Assembly (NCBI GenBank): GCA_013368325.1
Contig: JAACJK010000057.1
Coordinates: 682,001 to 746,000 of the forward strand
Length of the DNA stretch: 64,000 nt
Reading direction: 5' to 3'
Origin: Ephemerocybe angulata
Taxonomy: Eukaryota; Basidiomycota; Agaricomycetes; Agaricales; Psathyrellaceae
The position numbers were made by a program, and so were the translations under genes. This document shows positions 34,501 through 46,056 of the stretch, one piece after another (within the stretch, counting starts at the first letter, position 1; each line of letters starts with the position of its first letter). Under the pieces are notes generated by a model that did no database searches, was not told where the DNA came from, and worked only from the letters and a program-made list of their open reading frames with translations.

Positions 34501-35342
34501 TGAGATGCTGCTTGAAGCTCCAAAGTACCGTTCCTTCGAAGAACTCAGGACAATAGATCGTCGTAGATTATCCGCCAGGCAGTTCAGTTCCCCACATTCT
34601 GGGGAGTTTAGATCGCGCTTCCCCGGAGAAGAGGCTGCGGGCGATCCTCCTGGAGAAGAGGCCGCCTTCGGGGTGACCACCGTTTGCGCAGGAGCTGGGA
34701 GAACATTCGACGGCTCTGGTAGAGCCTCAGAGGGTACGACCGATTCTAAGGCCCGCGAGTAACGGGCTAGGTTCACCAAAGTTTCGCGAATAATGGCTGG
34801 GTTCGTAGGTGCCTGGTATGTTGGCGATAATATCGTCTTTAGCAAGGGTTCCATACTCTTTCGGAGGTCTGCCAATGACAGTGACTCCGAAGGTGTCGAA
34901 AGTCCATTCCTGGAAGACCTGGGGAACGATAATTAGCCATATATGGCGTTTTTTGACATTAATACGTGCCTGTATCCTTGGCCTATTTTCTGCAAAGTGT
35001 TAAGAACCTGGACGGCTTGAGGCGGAGGGAGTACCACGCACCTGATTGACATGGACATGAGTGCACTCCGAACCGAACGCAATGCAGTTGGTGCACTTGT
35101 TACCAGGTCTCTTGGAAGAGTCACCTTTCCAGATGTAAGAAGATAACGCGGTTCAACGGAAGGGCGTCGAGGCTTACATCGAACTATTTGTAGTTTAAAC
35201 ACGGAATACCCTGGATAACAAGGGAATTCGGATAGTGCTTACTCTTCTTCTGCCGACATAAGTCGCATGCGCCATGCATTCGCCTTCGTTTAGTCTTTAT
35301 GGACTCTTCTCTTGGTGCTCCGTTTTCTCCCTCAGACGACAT
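31586..35342 (-). CDS. TF4: divergent Zn(II)2Cys6 fungal-specific transcription factor, 1,015 aa
   Basis: Fourteen exons: 35342-35243, 35183-35178 (6 nt), 35124-35042, 34989-34970 (20 nt), 34918-34390, 34334-33984, 33928-33702, 33634-33475, 33421-33304, 33241-33012, 32952-32789, 32733-32030, 31994-31853 and 31799-31586 (3,048 nt). The zinc cluster cysteines are at 26, 29, 36, 46, 49 and 56 (CDLCRQKKIRCDSS). The fungal_trans domain shows GIRAAQDIGLHLK, ELRKRVWWTLVL, MPIDCDDEYW and LVHRPF. It has a much longer serine/glutamine-rich C-terminal region than TF1-3 and ends with a WNDWSTYI motif. The intron after the 20-nt exon uses a GC donor. It is the oldest-looking member of the array; 83-, 227- and 118-nt exons are still identical in length to TF1. 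Confidence 0.9.
35178..35183 (-). other. 6-nt microexon of TF4
   Basis: TTCGAT with acceptor TAG and donor GTAAGC on the minus strand. A/TT CGA T/GT gives KKIRCDSS, the consensus zinc-cluster sequence. Flanking introns are 59 and 53 nt. Confidence 0.88.
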
Positions 35343-35485
35343 GGTGAGGGTATGAGAGATAAGTTAGCGCAGGCCTGCACAGCGCCCAGTTAATACTGGT
35401 TTGTTCACAGACATACTTACCCCATTTCAATGGTTCACTTCAAAGCCGCTTACTAAATGTCCGTGTGCTCATCAAACTTCGTCAA

Positions 35486-35493
35486 GCCGGCCG
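35486..35493. promoter_or_regulatory. GCCGGCCG element upstream of TF4
   Basis: A palindromic CCG/CGG core 144 bases upstream of the TF4 start, at about the same distance as the TF1 (139) and TF2 (131) elements. The shared spacing is the main reason to list it. Confidence 0.3.
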
Positions 35494-35856
35494 AACTACG
35501 TTTGCGTCTCCATTGGGAAAATAAGCGCTGGACGACTGCGATCTTACTGCTCTAATTGGCGGATGGGCGGCAAAACCGCGACAGTACAAGTGGATAGGGG
35601 TGCTAGAGACACAACTCTTTTGGGAGCTGAACTAACTCGAAACCCGAAGGTGTATCGAGGGGACTGTCCTGAGAAGGAAATCGACCTGAGCAAAGTCTGT
35701 GGTAACACTTGGGTATGGCCTTGCTATTGCAAGGCAACAGGCTAATCATTGCCGGATGGCCAAGGCTTTGTGTGTAGTAAAGAGCTTTATTCTTGTTCAA
35801 ATCTCCCTAAGTGCGCGATATGGTAGTGGTAGGTACCCGGGTCTGGCTGAAATCAC

Positions 35857-38800
35857 TCACACCCTGCCCTCCAAGTTACGAACACATTCGACTCTGGCCC
35901 ACTCACCAAGGGGGCTGGCTTCAGGTCCCACTAGACCTCTCCAAATCAACAGCCTTGTCGTTGTCGCGTTCCAGATAGATGTCGTTTGAGAGGTTCCGGG
36001 ATCGGCGGACATGATTGCCCTCCACAGAGATTCGACGCAGCGTCCCCATACCACGAACATTGCGTCCTCATCGAACATCAACTTGTCGTGCAAACCATGA
36101 GAGCTGTGCCGAGGCGGTGGCACAAGATCGTCGAACTGCGGGACTGCGGTTCTTGCCTTCCAATCAACCGGTTGCGAAACATTAGTTTCGAAGATCGACA
36201 TCGCTTCAAGACACTGGGCGAGAAGACCACAGAGAGACTGGGCACCAAGAGTGGGTATGAGGGACAACCGAACGACAGTCCGTACGGCAAGCGGAAAGAC
36301 GGTAGGCAATGTGGTCGGCGATTCTAGAGCCGGTATTAGCGAAATCGACGGAAACGGGGACAAGAACGTACCGATAGCTTCCTTCAGGATACTTTGCACG
36401 CATCTAACAATAGTGCGCGCCCATTGACCCTTCAGGGATCCACCTTCCATCTTTGCAGGATCGACGACGACCAACACGTTCTCTAGAATTCTCAACCACT
36501 CGACCCCATTTCCAGCGTGGCGATCAGGTCCGCTGAGCTGCACGTCGATCCAGGCGAGCAAACCAGACTTCAACACCAGGCTCATCGTGGGGCTGCGGTG
36601 CATCGTAACATTCGCCAAAAAGTCCAGAACCCCGTGCTTCATGGCCTTGTCACCCCCAGAATTTTGTCCGCCGAGATCCGCCAGTGAGAACGCAGAAGCT
36701 GACGTATTGGCGCCCTGGTACATGCTGGCAATCAAGTCCCAAACATGCCTCCTCTTCAATAGCCGCCAGTCGCCAACCGCACTCCCGGTGAGGATACCAT
36801 CAGCAAGGAAGCGCATGATCCATCCGCGTTCCTTCTTCCAGTCGTCTGTGTCACTGCTGTACAACATGTTGTAGAGCATTGGCACGTCGGTTATGTCCAA
36901 CTCCGGGCGTTGGAGCAGGAACCTTGAAGTAAGAGGGTAAACGAATGTCGAGGGATTGAATATTCCTCGGAGGGCGTGGAACAGCAGAAGCGTCGAGTAG
37001 GAAGGGAGTCGAGGCGGGTACAGTTCCTGCCCGTCATCGTCACCAACATCGCCACCGATGTTCATCCTTCCAGTCGACTTCGACGGAGGAGGAGGGATGG
37101 CGTTCTTCAGGAGCCCAAGAAGGTAAAGGACATATTCACGTTCTTGCAGATCGGCGCCTTGCATGAGAGACCAGAGCCCAACAACGCATCCCATCCCAAG
37201 CTCCCTGGTCCTGCCTTCTCGTGCCGACAGTGCCCTCAATCCCAAGCCAACGACATTGCTCCGGAAGAGCTCAATCCAGGCGATGGCAGAAGCAGGGGGG
37301 CCATTCGCCAGCACGTGCTGCAGGAGGAGCAGGAGGAAGACAGGGTCGTAAAGCTGGCTTTCGTAGTCCGACTCGGATGTGTTTGCCTTCTCCCTAGCCT
37401 TGACGAATTCAGGATCCATATCGTCATCGACACTCCTCCACATCGGGAACGCCAATCCCGTCCTAAGCACGAGTATTGTGTCGAGATTTTGGAGTGCTTC
37501 CAAGCCGATGCTGCCACCGTTGGCGACGGCTCCTGCCAGGGAGCTGGAGGGGGGAGCCCACCTTCCGATAATGCTCCTTACGCTCAGCTTGCGCTGCCGT
37601 TCGAAGAGCTGGAAGACGGAGAGGATCTTCCTATCCGAAACTGCAAGAGTTCCACCGTAGACCCTAATTAGAGGCTCGATATGACTGACTTGACACGTGT
37701 TGGCTGGGTGGAGGAAGAACAAGGTGTGGAGGACAGCAATTAAAGAATCCCGAATTTTGATCAAGGGGGCGTGGGCGGGAGTAGCAGCGGAGGCAGGAGC
37801 ACAGAGCTTAAAGTAATGAGGGTGTTGAATGATTCCTTGCAGATATTTGTTCACGATCAAAGGCTGAAAGAATGTGTCAGTACGCCATATTCACGTCGAT
37901 TGTCAACGGAGAACGAACCTTCAAGCTTGCTTTCCCGAGTCCGACTTGCAAAAGTTGCAGTATCTGGAAGTGGGCGATATGGTATTGTGACTGCACCACT
38001 ACGCCTGCGAGGGTCTCCAAAGATTCGGATTTACAAGCAACGCCGGCCCTCTTGAGCAAGGCCGCAAGCGCGACGCAGGCCGCGGCCGTCTCGTCTTCCA
38101 GCTGCTTTTGGCCTTCTTCCTCGCCCAGCTTTCTGATGAGCCACTGAAGACCGGTTTCCACGACGTCACTGGCAATAGATTGAACGCGTTCAGTCCCTTT
38201 CTTTCCGCCCGAGGGATGTTGGGTAACCCAATCGGCGAAGGAGATAAGGTCCGAAGTAAGTGTGCCAAAAGTGGACTTCGATTCAGCAACCGACTTCCTG
38301 AGGGCCTTGACGTATTGGTCGAGGAGAGAAACGAGTGGTTCCGCCCATCCTTTCGGCTGGACAAGCTCGATCAACATCTCCAAGCCCTCCTTCGCCTGGG
38401 TTCTCCGCGGACCACCCATCAGGAGATGGCGCAGGATCTGCTCGAAGAGTTTGGTTGCCATTGCTTCATCGTCCAAGACCGGCGAGGCGCTTGACTGCTC
38501 ACCCCGATGAAGGGCGCAATCCAGAAGTGCGTGTGCAACTCCAATCATCCGCTCTCCTCCCTCTACCTCCTCTGCCCTTGCGCCACCTTCTTCGCTGACC
38601 AACCATCCCAACACCTCCGTCTCCACCTCCACCTGAGCCGATTTCTTGTACATGAAGTTGCGTGCGATCTTCTCCGTGGCATCGGTCCATTCTTCGAGGG
38701 GCTGAGAAAGGAACGACTTGGAAGTCAGCGAGATCGAGGGATTGTCGTTGCCCGATGCCTCCTTTTGAAGCCTAGCCGTCCACCTGGAACCTGCGTTCGC

Positions 38801-41800
38801 GATCACTTGGGAGAGGGAGAGTTTAGATGCAGAGTCCTTAAGGCCGTCTCCATCCAGTCCAACCGGAAGTCCATCTTCCTCCAACATAACTGCGATCAAC
38901 CCTTCCAACGTCTTCACACCCATCGCAATCGTCCTTTCCTTCTCGGAGTCCATCTTGGCGACCCCGCGCAATGATGACAGGGAAGAGTGGAGTCGGAACA
39001 AGAGCTCTAAGACCTGGGGTCCAGTAGAGCTCTGTTGACCATGAACCGCAAGGCCGACGCGCCACTTCAAGGCGTCCCTCAGCGCTCGCAGACACCACTG
39101 CATCACCTTATTCGTGGCTTCCGGGTCCTGCTTTCCTTCAACGGGGATCGTCTCAACAGCCTCCCTGAGTAACTCCAAGACCTCGCCAGGTTGGACGAAC
39201 TTGATCCACTGTCCGGCGTATTCCAGATCGATGGCATCCGTCGCATCTCCCAAAGACTTCTTCAGTGCGTCCACCCAGCTTGCCGCTACCTCCGAGACAA
39301 GAGCTCTGTCCTCCAAAGAGCCCGATTCTAGTACGACCTCTTGAAGTCGAAGCATGCCTTTGCGGACGCCTCGAAGAGCATCGTCGCCGATGATCCCGTT
39401 CGCAGAGGTGGCGGTGGCCATAAGCTCCCCGAGCCCACCAATAACGACATCTTTGACTGCTGCGAAGATGGCGACATCGTATGCCTTGACCTTCTCTAAG
39501 ATGCCTCCGAGGACGAAAAGGAGATCCTTCGTGGCGTCGGCTTGCCTGTGAGCGAGGAAGACGGCGATCCTTCGGAGGACGTGTCGGACGATGTAAAGAA
39601 GCCTTTGGGTTTTGGTAGAGGTCGAGGACGACGTTGACGTCGAAGGCGACGATGGAGAGTTGAGTGCAAGTTCGCAGTAACTCAGGGCGCATTCGACCAA
39701 CACCTCTTGACAGTCGGCTTTGAGAAGGTGCCGGGGGAGGGCGTGTACAAGTAGGTACTCGAAAGGAAGGGATCTAAGGAGTTTACGATCAGTTCCACGG
39801 TGGCACGAAATGAAAAATGGTCAGTTCATACCTTGGGTCGAAGTCATCACCATCCTCACTGCCCTCAGCATCACTATCGTCACCTGCCTCTTTAGCATTC
39901 TCTTCCTCCGAATCGACATCCATTTTATCAGCAGCCCCACCACCCTGGGATTCTTCCGACTCAGGCTTGACGAGAACCTCCCACACACTCACCCCGTTTT
40001 GAGCATCGGCGCGCACATCCGGTACATCGAGATATTTGACAACTTCTCCCAATCCCTCCGGCCATACCTCCTCCACGGCTCCCCACAAGCGATTCGTCTG
40101 GTTCTGATTCAACCGCGTGCCCAACAACCTGACCCAATCGATGAGCTCGTAAATCGTGAGACGCCGTTCCGTCGGCGAAGCTACAGATCGATGATTAGCA
40201 CGGCCCTCCTGTCCACCAGTGGAATGCACTCACGTATCTCTAGTGCCTCGACCAGATCGAGGAAGTCATCGACATCCTTGTCTTCCTCTTCATCTAGGTC
40301 CTCGACCTGCATAGCAATGTCCCCGTTCGCTCCAAGGCCCAGACACCTCCTTGCGATCTCCACCTCGCGTTCCACCGCTTTTCGGATAACAGCATGCTTC
40401 TCCCCGGAGAACGCCTTCTCCCAAACGTCGCTAGACGGTGAGAGCAGCGCATCTAAACGGTTCAAGACAGATTCCAGAACAGTAATGTACGCATTTGACG
40501 AGTTGGGCGAGGAAGCCAAGCCGGCGTCCAATTTCCCAACAAGAGCGAACAGCAGCGCTCTCAAGTACACCGAGATCGCAAGGACATCGCTAGGGGTCAG
40601 GAGTGATGCAGACCCTGCAGATCCCTGCGATATAAGCTTGGCTTCCAACTGCTCGACAAGCGTGACGAACAGAGGGCTGGGAAGGCGAGCTGTACTGGTC
40701 GAATCCGAAGCACCTGACATCGAAGGCGACACCCCGGCCATTTTCTCGAGCTCCTCAATGTACTTGTAGGGCGTCTTCGAACAGCGGAGGACGCAATCTT
40801 CCAGGAATGTCACGACACTCGTCCGTTCGTCGGTCAGGGTTGTTCCATCGAGCGTCTCCGGGAAGACTGTGACAGTCTTCTCCTGGTCTTCGCCATCGTC
40901 GTTGCTGACATCCACCAGTCTCTTCACTTCTCGCACTCTCCTCAACCCCACAGGTAAACTCGCGATCCAGGCCTCAACCTCGCCATCCTCCGTACTGTCC
41001 GCTCCCTGTTGATCGCCGCTCCACCTGAAAGCGATACTCTTGCCAAGGATGTGTTGCACGAGCCTCTTCAGCTCCTCGCTGATTTGATCCCGAACGGTGC
41101 CAAGTTTGACGATTCCGGACAGCAGGCTGTAGAGATGGGTGTGTCCAGGGTAGTTGGGGGACGGAGCTGTGAACGAAAACGCCGGCGACGCCCGTATAAA
41201 GCGGAGAATGTGCAGTTGGGTCAGACGATGAAGTCTAGCTGGAGTCGAAAGTGTGGCAGGCTCCTTAGCCTTCACTTGATCACCCTCGTCCTTGGCCTGG
41301 TCTTCGCCATCATCGGAATCCTCCTTGTCGTCCATTTCCGCTTCTTCTCGTTCCTCTTCTTCTTCTCCCTTCTCCTCGCCCTGCGAATCATCTTCAGCCT
41401 CAGCGGGGGGCAAACCTGCCACGTCAAATCCGATCAGGACCTTCCCCATATCGAACCTTGCCTCGTCAACGACCTCCGGCAGCGCCTCCTGGTACATCCA
41501 CAGTAATCGCATGGCGCACTCCGCCATCAGTGCTCGCTTTATCTGCTCCCCTTCGCTAGCGTCTTCCTTCACCGCCGACGCTGCGCTGCTTACCGGAGCC
41601 GACGTCTTCAGATGGGCAGTGCAGAAAGCCAACACGACTTGGAACTCCGGGACGCGCCTCCTAATTTCCTTCACCACCTCCTTCGCCCTCTTAGCCCACA
41701 GGCCCTCCTTGACCCCACCGAACCCGGCCTCTCCCGCTCCTTCCTCTGTGTACTCGGCGCTCAACCCTTCTCCCTCGCCCAACGCCCTCGAAACGCCCTC

Positions 41801-43765
41801 CATCGCCTCCCTAACCTTCCTCAGCTTGTCCAAGCACCTGATTAAACCCAAGGCCGTGGTGTGCTGCACAAGATTACCACCAGCCCCGCTTCCCGATGTA
41901 CCTGTACCCTTCCCACTCGCGACGAACTGGAGACCCTTGTTGAATACGTTGCGCATGTTGAGCCTTGTAACACCTCCACCGGGGGCAACATTGTTTACGA
42001 TCGCTGTTAGAGGAGGTGGGGTGGGCCTGTACACAACCTCTGCACCGCCCGCTGTCGAGTCCATCCTGAATCCACCCATGCTCTCGATATTGCCACTTGC
42101 CCCGACAACGCTGACGAAAAACGAGAGATTCGCGATCCACTTGGAGCTGAGACGAGGTGGGTCGAGGGTGAGGCCGCTGTGGGGAAGATACATAGAGACT
42201 AGTTCCGGTGCCGCCCCCAGAATCTTCAGCGCTAGTTCATTTTGCCTGGGATCGTCGGTCGGCTTCAGCAGTTTGAGGAGGGTGAGGAGGACTGGGTTGT
42301 AGATCTTTGGTTTGGCTTTCGTCGAGGCGTCGTCGTCTTCTCCTTCGTTGAACAGCGTATCTACCAATGTGTGAGAACACGAAGATAAAGGAATTCAAAG
42401 TAGCTCACCAACTCCGACGTCCCTGGGATACCATCCTCGGTCCTTGAAACACAACCCAACGCCCGGCCGCGTGCATATCGCCAACAGGAAGTGGTGCACG
42501 AGATCGGCGACGGCGAATCCATCCTCCTCCTCCGAGCTGCGCTCGTAAAGTTTCAAAAGCTAATGAACGTCGGTCAGACGTTCAACAAGCAGCGCAGCGA
42601 AAGACTTACGTTCTGCAAAACACCTCCCGCAAACACCCCGACCTTCAAACTCCTGCTGACCTTGATATCGCACCAAACGCCCTCCCACGACACCTCCAGC
42701 ACTCTCCTTACGACGGCCGGTTGGTCCTGGTGCAGGTTCTTGAAAATGGACGTGTAATGGAAACTGTGTTGCTGAAGGAAGGCGGTTTTCGTCTGACTGT
42801 TCGAGGACGCGTTGGCGGAATTGGAGGGTAGCAGGAACGAGATCAAGAATTGGGTGTACGCCGTACGGATATCTGGCTTGATCAGCATGTTTCCGGACTG
42901 TGTCGAAGATCCTTTGCGCCGCATCTGGAGCAGTTTGGCAAGGCTCTGAGGCTGGTCAGTTTCGAGAATCGACGAATTGCGAGGATACGCACTTTGGACT
43001 CCCAACTGAACGCTTCGAGGACTTTCTTTCCGTCCCACTGTTCCACAATCACAGCCAACAAACGCAACGTCCCCAGGATGAGGTCGTTGCCATTTCCAGA
43101 CAGATACCCGCAAATCCTCCTCCACCGGCCACCTTCAAACACATTCTTGAGGACTGGGTAGGCGTGGGGGTGGAACGTGTAGTAAGCGCTGAGTAGTGTC
43201 AGAATGGAGGTAAGGATGTTCAATGCAAGCGACGAGATCGAGTTTGCCATTGCTGCTGGACCCTGGTTCGCCGCTGACGATTTTGACCACGATGGAACCG
43301 ACGCCGTTGCCTGATCCCAGACGTTGAAGAGTCCTTCCAGACCCGGGGAACTTGTGCACCATTTCTCGAGAAGGAGAAGACGTGGGTCGTTGGGCTGAAT
43401 CACGGTGGGAAGAGCATTGAGATACGACCCTGAGCTATTTCCTTTCGACGTCGATGTCGCTGGGGTTGCCTGGGAGTTGTCGATAAGCGCTTGTAGCTCA
43501 TTATGGCGCAAACTGAGCTCGTTTCTGAGTGCAGTCAGACCTAAGTAATAGGATTAAGCAAACATACAGCATTATCAGCCTATAACGCACTTTCAATTAG
43601 TCCAGCTGAAGGCTGCCCCTCGTTGGCGCTCAATGCAGCCTGAATTGCGGGCACTCCGTCGAAAAGCTTCGTCTTTGTCGCGTCACTTGGGTCCCCCGTC
43701 CGTGCCCGCTTCGAAGAAGGCCCATCCTGATCGTTTGTTCGCTGCCGTGCAGCTTTTGAGTTCAT
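35857..43765 (-). CDS. URB1: nucleolar pre-ribosomal-associated protein 1 (Urb1/Npa1), 2,517 aa
   Basis: Eight exons: 43765-43591, 43540-42993, 42951-42610, 42559-42409, 42360-40234, 40180-39832, 39773-37919 and 37863-35857 (7,554 nt). The N-terminal Npa1 domain shows the family motifs DIRTAYTQFLISFL, VRRVLEVSWEGVW and FKDRGWYPRD. The very long helical-repeat protein ends in the NopRA1-type C-terminal region (from about 39700 down). Acidic low-complexity insertions lie near 41290-41400 and 39840-39940. Urb1 acts in the nucleolus in early 60S subunit assembly. The N-terminus is basic (SSKRARTGD), as expected for nuclear import. An alternative small intron near 36300-36370 (donor GTACGT) is possible but not required, since the frame stays open. 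Single-copy housekeeping gene. Confidence 0.9.
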
Positions 43766-44220
43766 TTTGGCACTGATATCCCTTTAAATCGTCGGTATCA
43801 TTGGGGTAGAGGTCGTGGTTGAGGGAAGAGAGCAGTAAAAATCATTTTGATCGCCGGTGTCATCTTCTTTTGGCGAAAGAGCCCCTATTGTGACCCAGAA
43901 TTGCATTGAAAAGGTTTAACTGAGGAATTGGCCAAGAAAGATAGAAGGGTGTCTCATATTTAATACTGTCAGATAGAGGTTTCATTTGGGAAAGGTAGGA
44001 TGATGTACATTGCTCAATACGACATAAATTGGAACAAGCGCCCGTAATGATCTACGCTCGCGCAGGCTAGAGGGAATTCTCACTTAAACATTCGGGTGAA
44101 CTAAGAGATAAGTGAAAGCCGCAGAAAGGTCTTGGGCATCAAGAAGGTGTTTCTGGAGAAGGGGGACTAAGGAATTACAATAAGCGCCGGCTCGTAAAAG
44201 CTGCTGGAAGCAATGTAACT

Positions 44221-45919
44221 CACAGGGTGAAGATGACGCACGCTATAGCAGCTCCTCTCGCTCGATCATCGGTGTAGCCAAGATTTTCTTGAACGCTAGG
44301 GAGGAATGGGATTGACCCGCAAAATCTGTACGTGACCAAGATGCTGGTCAGAGGCTGGACGGTAGGAAGGACTGCGTTGACAAGTCTGAACAAGAACACG
44401 CTGTTGTCGTGAAGTTCCAAGTCTTGCTCCAGCGTTACACCTGCATGTAATATAAAACAAGAAATGAGCTTTCTGCTAGGCCGCAAAGGAAAGAGTTTGG
44501 GTATGAAACGGTGGGTGTTACAAAGACTAGATACATACCGGTCATTCCAGAGCTCCTCAAAACTTCGAAGTAACCTGAAGGAAGCCTCGATATTGCCCTC
44601 CTATCGTACCGGTCTCCCTCGTTTTCGAATATGGCCTCCGAGATATTGAGGAGAGCACCTCCAGGTCCTATCAGCCTAAAGGTACACTTCCGCCCATGTG
44701 CCCATTGTAACGGAGAAGATAAGACGAATGCTCCGTAATCGAATGGATTTCCCGATAGATTCGCCTTGAATATTTAAGGGGAGATGCCGGTGGAATACGG
44801 AGTGTTGGTCGTAGTCAAGGGTGCCGAAGACTCTTGGGCTAACCGGAAGCTTCCCTGCCTCGCGTTATACGACAGCGTGTACTGAACATGATGAACCTCC
44901 ATCTGCGACTCGAACCTGGAGGCCTGCGCGCTATCTGTGATATAACTCTCCAACCCCAACAGCGCGACCATTTCAGGGTCATACGGAGTCAGAAGACCAC
45001 CATCCCCTACGTATACCAGGTTGGTCTTACGGAGATCCCTGTCTGTCGTCCCCAGTCGTCGACTAGCTCGACCGGATACTGTTGATCGAGAGTCTTGAAT
45101 GTTATACCTGAGTCTCAGATACACCCACGAGAACGTGTTTCGCATCTCATCGAGGGTGTTACATCTGCCCGACCATCTAGCTGGGATACTGGTCTTCAAA
45201 ATGACAGGGGCCAGATTGTAAGCCCTCACACCTAGAGAAGGCAGCCGCATTTCAATTCTATTGAAGTTGCAAGAACAGGGCATTGAAAGATAGACCTACT
45301 TTCTCTCGTGAGTCTGGCGCTACAAATACGGGACATTAACTCTGAGCTCGAGGCAGTACCCAGGACGCAAACTCAACTTGTACGCCCGCTTAGTTTCCTT
45401 TCCCGCCCATCGCGTTGAAGGTTCCATGCTGGGAAAGGGCTGGGCAGGGATGGGGGTTTGAGTGAAGGATCGAATGTGGGAAGCGAGGTTGCTTGCTTCA
45501 TATAGCACTGTGGGTGATCTTGTGGCTGAAAAAATAGGGCCACATTAATCAGTGAAGGACCAATTAGGACCATTTTTGAATAGGCGCCCGTCACGTCGAA
45601 ATGCATCCGAGTCGGCTGAGTCAACTGTAAGACTAAGCGCGGTTGCCCTGCATTGACAGCACCGTGAAGGGTAAGGTCGCAAACGGCGTCCAACCCCTTT
45701 GGTCGCGGGATTAATCGATTACTTACTGCATCCAAGGAAGTCATCGTGTTGTAGGGCCCGAACTAGGAATTGTACATTTACGATAGCCTCATAGACCCCG
45801 GCGTTCAGAAATTGGACCGCGTCTGTGTTAGCACACCTGTCACCTACTATCACCCAGACAGAAGTGGCCGTCGTGGTCGCCTCCGAGCTCGAAGTCAAGA
45901 AGCAGTCGTGCCACATAAC
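44221..45919 (-). CDS. uncharacterised spliced gene, structure not resolved
   Basis: Several coding-looking pieces lie in one direction on the minus strand. One is a 65-codon piece from 45919. The longest is a piece at 45283-44774 with motifs MRNTFSWVYLRLRY and YDPEMVALLGLESYI. A third at about 44640-44530 contains SGYFEVLRSSGMTG. It splices in phase over a 66-80 nt intron to the last exon (VTLEQDLELHDNSVFLFRLV, then LPTVQPLTSILVTYRF), which stops at 44221. I could not join the upstream parts confidently and recognise no family. There may be one or two genes, or a decaying one. Confidence 0.35.
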
Positions 45920-46056
45920 AGGTATTCTTTGCAGTTTGAATAGTTGAAGCGTTGCACAGAAGCCGATCCTAACTTGATCCTAATGCGAGCTATGTGCCTG
46001 AGATTACCGAGCAGAAGCATATTACGTCGATGCAGGTTAATTCGGCCGACGATACT

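Noticed and set aside
39720..42302. Long + strand open frames (349 codons at 39720-40769 and 336 codons at 41292-42302)
   Set aside because: They lie antisense to URB1 exons and have serine/leucine-rich content that mirrors the acidic and leucine-rich URB1 codons. No family features.
35857..43765. Several separate genes instead of one URB1 gene
   Set aside because: All eight exons join in phase, the motifs follow the Npa1-to-NopRA1 order, and the length fits the family.
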